From: Kineosporia succinea
GTDB taxonomy: Bacteria; Actinomycetota; Actinomycetes; Actinomycetales; Kineosporiaceae
DNA length: 64,000 nucleotides
NCBI RefSeq assembly: GCF_030811555.1
Contig: NZ_JAUSQZ010000001.1
Coordinates: 2,477,241-2,541,240, forward strand
Reading direction: 5' to 3'
Under the pieces are notes generated by a model. That model made no database searches. It was given only the letters and a program-made list of their open reading frames with translations, and was not told the DNA's origin. The position numbers and the translations under genes are program-made. This document shows, in pieces, positions 1 through 8,262 of this stretch (position 1 is its first letter; each line of letters begins with the position of its first letter).

Positions 1-33
1 GGGTCTCGTCTCGTCCACTGGTTCTCCCCACTG

Positions 34-105
34 TTATCCACAACATGTGCACAAACCCCGGCCTTTGTGCACCGGTTATCCACAGTGCGGGGCAGGTTAT
101 CCACA
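34..105 (+). promoter_or_regulatory. Cluster of three DnaA boxes upstream of dnaB
   Basis: Three perfect TTATCCACA boxes lie at 34-42, 76-84 and 97-105, all in the same orientation. Their start-to-start spacings are 42 and 21 bp, so all three sit on the same face of the helix. A perfect 9-bp inverted repeat (GTGCACAAA / TTTGTGCAC, 47-72) fills the space between boxes 1 and 2. TTATCCACA is the established DnaA recognition sequence. The likely role is DnaA-dependent control of dnaB or a DnaA-titration site. It is not obviously oriC, because dnaA/dnaN are not visible; sequence left of the window could change that. Confidence 0.8.
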
Positions 106-304
106 ACCGTGAGGTCAGGGTGTGGACGGCGTCGTTGAAGGTGGGCTGACGACCACGTATTTTCAGGAGGCCTGCTCACGCGCCGAGTCGGCCGCAGCCG
201 GTGGGAGCGAGTTCTGTCGTATCCCTCCGATTGACCGGCCGGCACCGCCATCGTGGTCGAGTCGGTCGAATCGTTAGCAGAGCACCAGCTGGGAAGAGGG
301 TTCG

Positions 305-1687
305 ATGTCCATCGCCGATCTGTCCGTGGGATCGTCCGACGGGAGCGGTGGGTCGGATCTCGGCCGCACGCCGCCCCAGGACGTGGCGGCCGAGCAGAGC
401 GTGCTCGGCGGCATGATGCTCTCGAAAGACGCGATCGCCGACGTCGTCGAGGAGCTGAAGGGCACCGACTTCTACCGGCCCGCCAACGAGCTGGTGTACG
501 ACGCGATCCTCGATCTCTACGGCCGGGGTGAGCCGGCCGACGCGGTCACGGTCGCGGCCGAGCTGACCAAGCGCGGTGAGCTCTCGAAGGTCGGCGGCCC
601 GGCCTACATCCACACCCTGATCTCGTCGGTGCCCACGGCCGCGAACGCCGGCTACTACGCCCGCATCGTGCGCGAGCGGGCGGTGCTGCGTCGTCTGGTC
701 GACGCGGGCACCCGCATCGTGCAGCTGGGCTACAACGGCGCCGACGGTCACGGCGGTGGTGACGTCGAAGAGATCGTGAACTCGGCGCAGGCCGAGATCT
801 ACAAGGTCAGCGAGGCCCGCACCAGCGAGGACTACGCGGCCCTGTCCGAGGTGATCGAGGGCGCGATCGACGAGATCGAGGCCTCCAGCCACCGCGGCGA
901 CGGCCTGACCGGTGTGCCCACCGGCTTCGCCGACCTCGACGCGCTGACCAACGGCCTGCACCCGGGGCAGATGATCATCATCGCCGCACGTCCGGCTATG
1001 GGTAAAAGCACGTTCGGTTTGGACATCTTGCGTTCTGCCGCAATCCATCACCGCATGACCTCGGTCATGTTCAGCCTCGAAATGGGGCGCAACGAGATCA
1101 CCATGCGCCTGCTCTCGGCCGAGGCGCGCATCCCGCTGCAGAACATGCGTAAGGGCACCATGCGTGACGAGGACTGGACGCGTCTGGCGCAGACCATGGG
1201 CAACGTCAGCGAGGCACCGCTCTTCATCGACGACAGCCCCAACATGTCGCTGATGGAGATCCGGGCCAAGTGCCGGCGGCTGAAGCAGCGGCACGACCTC
1301 AAGCTGGTGGTCATCGACTACCTCCAGCTGATGACGAGCGGTAAGCGCGTCGAGAGCCGTCAGCAGGAGGTCTCCGAGTTCTCCCGTGCCATCAAGCTTC
1401 TCGCCAAGGAGCTGCAGCTGCCGGTGATCGCGCTGAGCCAGCTGAACCGTGGTCCCGAACAGCGCACCGACAAGAAGCCGGCCATGTCCGACCTTCGCGA
1501 GTCGGGCTCGATCGAGCAGGATGCCGACATGGTCATCCTGCTTCACCGAGAAGACGCGTACGAGAAGGAGTCTCCGCGCGCCGGTGAGGCCGACTTCATC
1601 GTGGCCAAGCACCGTAACGGCCCCACCGACACGATCACCGTGGCTTTCCAGGGGCACTACTCGCGCTTCGTCGACATGGCCCAGTAG
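305..1687 (+). CDS. dnaB: Replicative DNA helicase DnaB
   Basis: 460-aa hexameric helicase that unwinds DNA ahead of the replication fork. The N-terminal domain starts near TPPQDVAAEQSVLGG. The RecA-like ATPase domain has its P-loop at RPAMGKST (G233-K234-S235-T236), then the MFSLEM motif, VVIDYLQLM (Walker B region) and ALSQLNR, ending with the typical RNGPTDTITVAF stretch. Length matches intein-less DnaB, so no intein is present. The ATG at 305 is preceded by a purine-rich AGAGGG. About 90 bp at and after the P-loop use codons rare in the rest of the gene (AAA, TTG twice, TCT, GCA, CAT). DnaA boxes lie 200-270 bp upstream. Confidence 0.98.
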   Translation: MSIADLSVGSSDGSGGSDLGRTPPQDVAAEQSVLGGMMLSKDAIADVVEELKGTDFYRPANELVYDAILDLYGRGEPADAVTVAAELTKRGELSKVGGPAYIHTLISSVPTAANAGYYARIVRERAVLRRLVDAGTRIVQLGYNGADGHGGGDVEEIVNSAQAEIYKVSEARTSEDYAALSEVIEGAIDEIEASSHRGDGLTGVPTGFADLDALTNGLHPGQMIIIAARPAMGKSTFGLDILRSAAIHHRMTSVMFSLEMGRNEITMRLLSAEARIPLQNMRKGTMRDEDWTRLAQTMGNVSEAPLFIDDSPNMSLMEIRAKCRRLKQRHDLKLVVIDYLQLMTSGKRVESRQQEVSEFSRAIKLLAKELQLPVIALSQLNRGPEQRTDKKPAMSDLRESGSIEQDADMVILLHREDAYEKESPRAGEADFIVAKHRNGPTDTITVAFQGHYSRFVDMAQ

Positions 1688-1815
1688 CAGAGCGGCACCA
1701 GCACCATGGCGGACGTGGTGGTCACCCAGGGAGGTCGCGGCACCGAGGTATGTTCGCGGGGCGTACGACGTGACGTCTGAACATCCCCGGGCCGAGGGGC
1801 TCGACGCCCAAGGGC

Positions 1816-2631
1816 TTGCCGCGCAGCTTCGCGAACAGCACGGGGGTACGCCTCACAGTCGACGGGCCGGCGGGCGGGGGTGAGGTTGGGGCAGCGCTCG
1901 TGACCTGGCCCGACGGGCACCGGGGGGTGTTGAAATGGCGTCCGCACAGCCAGAAGCGCGACCTGCTGCGGGGGCCTCTGGCGGTGTGCGAGGCGGCCCG
2001 GCGGGCGGGGGTCCCGGCGCCGGTCACCGAGCTGGTCGAGCAGGTCGGGCACGCCGTGGCCATGGTGCAGGAACTTCTGCCGGGCACAGCGATCGAGCGC
2101 CTCGATCCCGGCACCCTCGGCCCTGCGCTCCGCATCAACGAGCAGCTCGACGGCCTTCTGCGCGATCGGCCCGACATCCCCGCGGTCGAGCTCTACCTTC
2201 GGGACGACGGGCCCGGGTACTGCCTGCACGGGCCGCTGCGCCGGTTCAGTCCGCGGGCCGCTGCGCTCGAACGCCGCATCCGCGCGGTCGAAGAGAACTC
2301 AGAACAGCGAAATGATGCTGTGCACCTGGACTTCCACCCTGGCAACCTGCTCGCCGCCGACAACGAGATCACCGGTCTCGTCGACTGGGACGGTGCCGGC
2401 CGGGGTGATCGCCGACTCGACCTCGTCACCCTCCGCTTCGGCATTCACGGCACCGGCACCCACGACGCTGCCACCCGCGAAGCCCTCGACGCCGTCCTCG
2501 ACCGAATCCCCGCCGCCGACCTCAAGCCTCTCTGGGCCCACATGAGTCTCCGCATGGCCGACTGGGCCATCCGACACCACCCCGACCACACCGTCCACCA
2601 TTGGCTCGATCTGGCCGAACAACGCCTCTGA
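1816..2631 (+). CDS. Aminoglycoside phosphotransferase (APH)-family protein
   Basis: About 271 aa. The kinase-like catalytic loop HLDFHPGNLLA is followed by the metal-binding segment LVDWDGAGRGD, the pattern of the APH/choline-kinase fold. An N-lobe Lys occurs in GVLKWRP. Substrate unknown: the family covers antibiotic kinases as well as small-molecule kinases, and nothing here indicates drug resistance. The start is uncertain. An in-frame TGA at 1771 limits the upstream extent and the only reasonable start is TTG at 1816, without a well-spaced ribosome-binding site. It converges with ileS across a strong terminator. Confidence 0.75.
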   Translation: MPRSFANSTGVRLTVDGPAGGGEVGAALVTWPDGHRGVLKWRPHSQKRDLLRGPLAVCEAARRAGVPAPVTELVEQVGHAVAMVQELLPGTAIERLDPGTLGPALRINEQLDGLLRDRPDIPAVELYLRDDGPGYCLHGPLRRFSPRAAALERRIRAVEENSEQRNDAVHLDFHPGNLLAADNEITGLVDWDGAGRGDRRLDLVTLRFGIHGTGTHDAATREALDAVLDRIPAADLKPLWAHMSLRMADWAIRHHPDHTVHHWLDLAEQRL

Positions 2632-2642
2632 ACCGAAAACCG

Positions 2643-2684
2643 ACGGAGGACGCTTCACACACCAGCGCGTGAAGCGTCCTCCGT
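2643..2684. terminator. Bidirectional terminator, phosphotransferase / ileS
   Basis: Perfect 16-bp stem (2643-2658 with 2669-2684) around a 10-nt loop, lying between two convergent genes. There is no long T-tract, as usual at high GC. Confidence 0.85.
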
Positions 2685-2689
2685 GTTGG

Positions 2690-5600
2690 TCAGGCCTTCG
2701 CGACCGAGACGGTGATCTCGACCTCGCCCACGATCCCCGCGAACCCACCGGACAGCGCGTCCGGCGAACCGTCGGGCGTGTGCTCGGCCAGGTCGACCGA
2801 GTCGGCCAGCACCTCACCGACCACGAACTCCTGGTGTGCGCGCACCGCGTCCAGCACCTCGGCCGGCGCCGTCACCACCAGGCGGATCCGGTCGGAGATG
2901 TCCAGGTCAGCGTCACGTCGCGCCTGCTGCACGACGCGCACGACGTCGCGGGCCAGGCCCTCGACCTCGAGCTCCGGCGTCACCTCGGTGTCCAGCGCGA
3001 TCGTCACACCGCGCTGGGTCTCGACCACCCAGCCCGAACGCGGCAGCTCGGTGACGACGACCTCCTCCGCGGTGATGTCGACCGGCGCGCCCTCGAACTC
3101 CACCGAGACCGACCCGGACGACCGCAGGGCGGCCACCACGTCGTCCGCCGGCAGAGCCGCCAGCGCCTTGGCCACCACCTGCGTCTGCTTGCCGAACCGC
3201 TTGCCCAGCGCCCGGAAGTTGGGCTTGATCTCGACGTCGACGACCGCCCCGGCCGAGGCCAGCGTGTCGAGCTTCTTGACGTTGAGCTCCTCGGCGATGT
3301 CGTCGAGCAGCGCCTGCGACAGCGTCACGCCACCCGGAAGACCCACGAACGCGGCCGAGAGCGGCTGGCGCACACGGACCTTCGACGCCTTACGGGCAGC
3401 CCGGCCCGCCTCCACCGCGTTACGGGCGAAGCGCACCTCCTCGGACAGCGCCGCGCTGATCAGCGACTCGTCCGCCACCGGCCAGTCGGCCAGGTGCACC
3501 GAGTCCGGAGCGGCGGTGTTGCCCGGGCGGACGACGAGCTGCCACACCTCCTCGGTGATGAACGGGACGATCGGCGCCAGCAGCCGGGTGAGCACGTCGA
3601 GGCACTCGTACAGCGTGACCAGCGCGTCCATGTCGCCGTCCCAGAACCGCTGACGCGAGCGACGCACGTACCAGTTCGACAGGTCGTCGACGAAATCGCC
3701 CAGCACACGGCCGGTTCCGGCGGTGTCGTAGTTCTCGAGCTTGTGGTCCACGTCGAGAGCCAGAGCGTGCAGCTCACCCAGCACCCAGCGGTCGAGGGTG
3801 TTGCGCTCGCTGACCGGTCGCGCGGAAGCAGGCGACCAGTCGACGTGACTCGCGTACAGGCTGAAGAACGACGCCGTGCTCCAGTACGTCGACAGCAGCT
3901 TGCGCGTGATCTCGTCGAGCGGGCCGGGACCCACGCGACGCGGCGACCAGGGCGAACCCGAGCAGGCCATGAACCAGCGCAGGGCGTCGGCCCCGTGCGC
4001 GTCCATCAGCGGGATCGGCGCCAGGATGTTGCCCAGGTGCTTGCTCATCTTGCGTCCGTCCTCGGCCATGATGTGGCCCAGGCAGACGACGTTCTCGTAC
4101 GGCGAGCGGTCGAACACCAGCGTGCCGACGGCCATCAGCGAGTAGAACCAGCCTCGCGTCTGGTCGATCGCCTCGCAGATGTACTGCGCGGGATACCGGC
4201 TTTCCAGGGCCTTCTCGCTCCCGGGAACGTGCGGGTACCCGATGGCCGCGAAAGGCATGGCGCCGGAGTCGTACCAGGCGTCGATGACCTCGGGGACGCG
4301 GGTGGCCGTCTCACCGCACTCGGCGCAGTCGAACGTGATCTCGTCGATGAACGGACGATGCGGGTCCAGTTCCGAAAGATCGCGGCCGGTGCGCTCGCCC
4401 AGTTCCTTACGAGAACCGATCGCCGTCACGTGCTCGTTGGTGCAGCGCCACAGGGGCAGGGGCGTGCCCCAGTACCGGGTGCGCGAGAGCGCCCAGTCGA
4501 TGTTGTTCTCGAGCCAGTCGCCGAACCGGCCGTTCTTGATGTGGTCGGGGTACCAGTTGGTCTGCTCGTTCTCGCGCAGCAGCTGCTCGCGCACCGACGT
4601 GGTGCGGATGTACCAGGCGGGCTGCGCGTAGTACATGAGCGGCGTGTGGCAGCGCCAGCAGTGCGGGTACGAGTGCTCGAAGCGCTGCGAGCGGAACAGC
4701 ACGCCACGCTTCTTCATGTCCATGATCAGCGGCTCGTCGGCGTCCTTGAAGAACAGGCCGCCCACCATCGGGACGTCGTCCTTGAAGTGACCGTTGCCGG
4801 CGACCGGGTTCACCACGGGCAGGTCGTTGGCCTTGGCGACCAGGAGGTCGTCGGCGCCGAAGGCCGGGGCCTGGTGCACGAGACCCGTACCGTCGCCGGT
4901 GGTCACGTACTCGGCGAGCACGACGCGGTGCGCGTCGGGGATGTCGATGAGGTCGAACGGGCGCTGGTACTTCAGGCCCTCGAGCTCGCTGCCCTGGATG
5001 TCGGCGAGCACCTCGGAGTCCTCACCCAGCACGGCCACGCGCAGCGGCTCGGCGACGACGAACGTCCCCTTCTCGTTGCGCGCCAGCTGGTAGGTGACCT
5101 CCGGGTGCACGGCGACCGCGGTGTTGGAGACCAGCGTCCAGGGGGTGGTCGTCCAGATCAGCAGCTCGGCGTCGGCGTGCCCGGCCAGCGGCTCGAGGAG
5201 CGGGAACCGCACGTAGACGGACGGGTCCTTGACGTTCTCGTAGCCCTGCGCGACCTCGTGGTCGGACAGCGCGGTGCCGCAGCGGGGGCAGTAGGGCGTG
5301 ACCCGGAAGTCCTCGCTGAGCTTGCCGTCGTCGAAGATCTTCTTCAGCGACCACCAGACGCTGTCCACGTACTCCGGGGACATCGTCTCGTAGGGGTTCT
5401 CGAGGTCGATCCAGTAGCCCATGCGCTCGGTGAGCTTCTCGAACTCGTCGACGTGCCGGGTCACCGACTGACGGCAGCGCTCGTTGAAGAACGCGACGCC
5501 GACCTTCTCGATGTCGGGCTTGCCGGAGAGGCCGAGTTCCTTCTCGACGGCCAGCTCGACGGGCAGGCCGTGGCAGTCCCAGCCGGCCTGGCGGGGAACG

Positions 5601-5857
5601 GCGTAGCCCTTCATCGTGCGGTAGCGCGGGAAGAGGTCCTTGAAGACGCGGGCTTCGACGTGGTGGGTGCCCGGGGCGCCGTTCGCGGTGGGCGGGCCCT
5701 CGTAGAAGACCCAGCTCGCGCCGTCCTTCGTGCGCTCCAGGGACCGCTCGAAGATCCGGTTCTGCTTCCACCAGTCGATGATCTTGTGATCGGTGGCGGG
5801 CAGGTCGATCCGCGTCGGCAGGCTGGTGAAGGGGGTGGCGAACGTCGGTTCGGCCAT
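2690..5857 (-). CDS. ileS: Isoleucyl-tRNA synthetase, long form with GTHH signature
   Basis: About 1055 aa. It charges tRNA-Ile in the cytoplasm. The class I catalytic core, CP1 editing domain (region TTTPWTLVSNTAVAV), second signature KMSKH (603-607) and anticodon-binding domain are all present. The first signature, normally HxGH, reads G63-T64-H65-H66 in the context TANGAPGTHHVEAR; the zinc-like CPRCG segment is present. The start at 5857 (MAEPTF) is preferred over an in-frame ATG 33 nt upstream because AAGGAG (5868-5873) lies 10 nt before it. Expression is very probably governed by the T-box leader immediately upstream. The GxHH swap is known in a subset of IleRS2 enzymes and is linked there to extreme mupirocin tolerance. 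Confidence 0.97.
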   Translation of the reverse strand: MAEPTFATPFTSLPTRIDLPATDHKIIDWWKQNRIFERSLERTKDGASWVFYEGPPTANGAPGTHHVEARVFKDLFPRYRTMKGYAVPRQAGWDCHGLPVELAVEKELGLSGKPDIEKVGVAFFNERCRQSVTRHVDEFEKLTERMGYWIDLENPYETMSPEYVDSVWWSLKKIFDDGKLSEDFRVTPYCPRCGTALSDHEVAQGYENVKDPSVYVRFPLLEPLAGHADAELLIWTTTPWTLVSNTAVAVHPEVTYQLARNEKGTFVVAEPLRVAVLGEDSEVLADIQGSELEGLKYQRPFDLIDIPDAHRVVLAEYVTTGDGTGLVHQAPAFGADDLLVAKANDLPVVNPVAGNGHFKDDVPMVGGLFFKDADEPLIMDMKKRGVLFRSQRFEHSYPHCWRCHTPLMYYAQPAWYIRTTSVREQLLRENEQTNWYPDHIKNGRFGDWLENNIDWALSRTRYWGTPLPLWRCTNEHVTAIGSRKELGERTGRDLSELDPHRPFIDEITFDCAECGETATRVPEVIDAWYDSGAMPFAAIGYPHVPGSEKALESRYPAQYICEAIDQTRGWFYSLMAVGTLVFDRSPYENVVCLGHIMAEDGRKMSKHLGNILAPIPLMDAHGADALRWFMACSGSPWSPRRVGPGPLDEITRKLLSTYWSTASFFSLYASHVDWSPASARPVSERNTLDRWVLGELHALALDVDHKLENYDTAGTGRVLGDFVDDLSNWYVRRSRQRFWDGDMDALVTLYECLDVLTRLLAPIVPFITEEVWQLVVRPGNTAAPDSVHLADWPVADESLISAALSEEVRFARNAVEAGRAARKASKVRVRQPLSAAFVGLPGGVTLSQALLDDIAEELNVKKLDTLASAGAVVDVEIKPNFRALGKRFGKQTQVVAKALAALPADDVVAALRSSGSVSVEFEGAPVDITAEEVVVTELPRSGWVVETQRGVTIALDTEVTPELEVEGLARDVVRVVQQARRDADLDISDRIRLVVTAPAEVLDAVRAHQEFVVGEVLADSVDLAEHTPDGSPDALSGGFAGIVGEVEITVSVAKA

Positions 5858-5865
5858 CGGCGGGA

Positions 5866-6050
5866 CACTCCTTGCGTTTCGTCGTCGCATGAGGCTGGAC
5901 TCATGCGGGGACGAAGCTTCAAGGGCTCCGCGGTACCACCCCGCTTGCCGCTGGTTGCCCAGCAGCCGCTCGAAGACGCGGTGACGTGCGCCGATTCCGT
6001 CCGGTTCTACTGAGGGGCGTCGGCCCCTGTTCTTCCGGAGGCTCCCCGTT
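5866..6050 (-). promoter_or_regulatory. T-box riboswitch (tRNA-Ile), translational type
   Basis: Read on the minus strand, the leader contains GGGGTGGTACCGCGG (5928-5943 region), the hallmark T-box that pairs with the tRNA acceptor end. Upstream are a hairpin with a GCAA loop (GCTGCTGG / CCAGCGGC), an AGTA segment and an ATC triplet at 5993-5995 that can serve as the Ile specifier, then an AGGGGC/GCCCCT hairpin. Downstream, a hairpin (5882-5914) sits just before the AAGGAG of ileS and no T-tract follows. The switch therefore probably hides or frees the ribosome-binding site, as described for actinobacterial ileS leaders. The T-box itself is certain; the specifier assignment is inference. Confidence 0.92.
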
Positions 6051-6214
6051 GATGGCGGATCAAAGCCTGTGCTGTCGAGTGTACGCAGGTCGGCAAATCA
6101 GAATGGTGGACGCGCGGCACGGCGATCGCGCGAGGGGAACAGTTGGTTGTGGGGTCGCCGGACTAGGCTTTACCCGCCAACCACATGTTAGTTGCTACTC
6201 AGAGACGGACACTG

Positions 6215-7858
6215 ATGCTGGACCGCACGGTCATCGACTCCCTGTTCCCGGCCGACCTCCCCGAACCGGCTCAGCTGGAGCAGCAGTACCCGCCCCGGCA
6301 ACTGCCGGAGGGTGCGATGGTGACCCGGCTCGGTCCGTCCCCCACGGGGCACGTGCACATCGGCGGTCTCTACGTCGGCCTGATCAACAAGGACCTGGCC
6401 GGCCACAGCAACGGCAAGTACCTGCTGCGCATCGAAGACACCGACCAGGCCCGTGAGGTCGAGGGCGCCGCCGACCAGTTCAACCGCGCGTTCGGCTACT
6501 TCGGGCTGGAAGCCGACGAGCCCGAGGGGGAGTACGGCCCGTACTTCCAGTCGCAGCGCGAGACCCTGTACCTGACCTACGTGCGTGAGCTGCTGCGCGA
6601 GGGCAAGGCGTACCTGTGCTTCGCCACGCCCGAGGAGCTGGCCGACATCCGCGCCCGTCAGGAGGCCTCCAAGGCCCCGACCGGCTACTACGGCCGCTGG
6701 GCGATCTGGCGTCACCAGTCCGACGAGGACACGCAGAAGGCGCTCGACGAGGGCCGTCCGTACGTCGTGCGGTTCAAGACCCCCGAGGACGGCCCGCTGC
6801 GCATCAGCTTCGACGACGCCATCCGCGGCAAGCTGCAGCACGAGGCCAACCGCAACGACGCCGTCATCCTCAAGAGCAGCGCCTCCAGCCCGCGCCTGCC
6901 CACTTACCACTTCGCCCACGCGGTCGACGACCACCTCATGCGCGTCACCCACGTGATCCGCGGTGAGGAGTGGATCAGCTCGGTGCCCCTGCACCTGCAG
7001 CTCTTCGAGGCGCTCGGCTTCGAACAGGTCACCTACGGCCACATCGCGCCGCTGATGAAGATGATCCCGGGCGGCAAGCGCAAGCTCTCCAAGCGCAAGG
7101 ACCCCGAGGCCGGCGTCGACTTCTACATCGAGCAGGGCTTCCCGGCCCCCGCCGTGCAGTACTACCTGCGCGGTCTGGCGAACGGCCGGCTGGCCGAAGT
7201 GCCGCTCGCCGAAGCCCTTTCCACGCCGCTGCAGCTGAGCGAGTTCGGCGTCGCGGGTCCGCTCGTGGACCTGGTCAAGCTCGAGGGCATGAGCGCCGAC
7301 TACATCGCCACGCTGAGCAGCGAGCAGGTCTACGAGCAGGTGCTGATCTGGGCCGAGCGTTTCGACGCCGAGCTGGCGACGGTACTCAAGGCCGACAAGG
7401 ACCTCGCCGTGAAGGCGATCGGCGTGGAGCGCGAGGGCGTCGAGAACCCCCGCAAGGACCTGCGCAAGTGGTCGGACTTCCGCCCTCAGTACGGGTTCTT
7501 CCTGCCCGCCCTGTTCGCCGACGCCACCGGCCCGGCCGACGAGCGGGTGGCTGCGGTCGGGCTCAGGCCCGAGGTCGTCACGGCGTTCGTGAACACCTTC
7601 GTCGAGGGCTACCAGCACCTGCCCGAGCAGCCGGAGTGGTTCAACCAGATCCGGGAAGCCGCGGCCAAGAACGACTTCGCGCCCAGCCCGAAGGAGTTCA
7701 AGAAGAACCCCGACGCCTACCCGGGCTCGATCCGCGAGGCGTCTCAGCTGGTGCGTGTGGGCCTGACCGGCTCCACCCGCAGCCCCGACCTGCACGCGAT
7801 CGCGCTGGTTCTGGGCGCCGACGAGGTGCTCCGCCGCCTGCGCGCGCTGGCGGGCTGA
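6215..7858 (+). CDS. gltX: Glutamyl-tRNA synthetase family protein (GluRS-like)
   Basis: About 547 aa. Class I aminoacyl-tRNA synthetase fold with LGPSPTGHVHIGG (HIGH-type motif, residues 48-51), YLLRIEDTD, the RGEEWISS segment and a KMSKS-type KLSKR (290-294), followed by a C-terminal anticodon-binding region. It resembles the long bacterial GluRS subfamily with an N-terminal extension of about 30 residues before the catalytic core, more than the usual actinobacterial GltX. It could be the main GluRS or a second copy; the window cannot tell. The ATG at 6215 is favoured over 6185. It is divergent from ileS and its T-box, and ends at a strong terminator. Confidence 0.85.
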   Translation: MLDRTVIDSLFPADLPEPAQLEQQYPPRQLPEGAMVTRLGPSPTGHVHIGGLYVGLINKDLAGHSNGKYLLRIEDTDQAREVEGAADQFNRAFGYFGLEADEPEGEYGPYFQSQRETLYLTYVRELLREGKAYLCFATPEELADIRARQEASKAPTGYYGRWAIWRHQSDEDTQKALDEGRPYVVRFKTPEDGPLRISFDDAIRGKLQHEANRNDAVILKSSASSPRLPTYHFAHAVDDHLMRVTHVIRGEEWISSVPLHLQLFEALGFEQVTYGHIAPLMKMIPGGKRKLSKRKDPEAGVDFYIEQGFPAPAVQYYLRGLANGRLAEVPLAEALSTPLQLSEFGVAGPLVDLVKLEGMSADYIATLSSEQVYEQVLIWAERFDAELATVLKADKDLAVKAIGVEREGVENPRKDLRKWSDFRPQYGFFLPALFADATGPADERVAAVGLRPEVVTAFVNTFVEGYQHLPEQPEWFNQIREAAAKNDFAPSPKEFKKNPDAYPGSIREASQLVRVGLTGSTRSPDLHAIALVLGADEVLRRLRALAG

Positions 7859-7875
7859 GCTTCAGAACCTGATGG

Positions 7876-7920
7876 GGGACGCGTCGGTCGGCTCGCGAAC
7901 GCGAGTCACCGACGCGTCCC
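7876..7920. terminator. Bidirectional terminator after gltX
   Basis: 13-bp perfect stem (7876-7888 / 7908-7920) with a second short hairpin (CTCGCG / CGCGAG) in its loop, between convergent genes. Confidence 0.85.
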
Positions 7921-7923
7921 TCA

Positions 7924-8262
7924 TTATCGGGTAGAAGCGCACCGGATGCACTGCGTGGCCAGCGGCCGGGCCTCGAGACGCTCGAGGGAGATGGGCTTTT
8001 CGCACGACGAGCAGATGCCGTAACGACCGGCCTCGAGCTCGGCCAGGGCCGCGTCGATGCGCTCGCGGGCGGCCCGGGTGCGGGCCAGCGCCGCCGTGAT
8101 CTGCTCACGCTCGAACGCGATCGTGGCGCCTTCGGGGTCGTGCTCGTCGTCGGCGTTCGAGTCGAGCGACGCCTCCACCATGCGCGCGTGGTCACGCTCC
8201 AGCGCGGCCAGCGCCTCGGTGTTCTCGGCCAGCGCGTTCGTCAGGATCTGCCGGTGTTCCAT
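7924..8262 (-). CDS. TraR/DksA-type zinc-finger protein
   Basis: 112 aa. An N-terminal coiled-coil-like helical half (residues 1-75, rich in A, E, R) precedes a C4 zinc finger CSSC...CIRC near the C-terminus, the layout of the DksA/TraR family. Such proteins insert a coiled coil into the RNA polymerase secondary channel and modulate initiation. The tip DxxDxA acidic motif of true DksA is not clear, so the exact activity is open. Its ATG overlaps the TGA of the upstream patatin gene by one base (TGATG at 8260-8264), which implies translational coupling. Confidence 0.85.
   Translation of the reverse strand: MEHRQILTNALAENTEALAALERDHARMVEASLDSNADDEHDPEGATIAFEREQITAALARTRAARERIDAALAELEAGRYGICSSCEKPISLERLEARPLATQCIRCASTR

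Noticed and set aside
34-105. Chromosomal origin oriC
   Set aside because: Only three DnaA boxes and no dnaA or dnaN visible; treated as a regulatory or titration cluster instead.
2669-6013. A 1114-aa open frame antisense to ileS
   Set aside because: Long antisense frames are expected opposite GC-rich genes; it has no recognisable domain and the ileS reading is certain.
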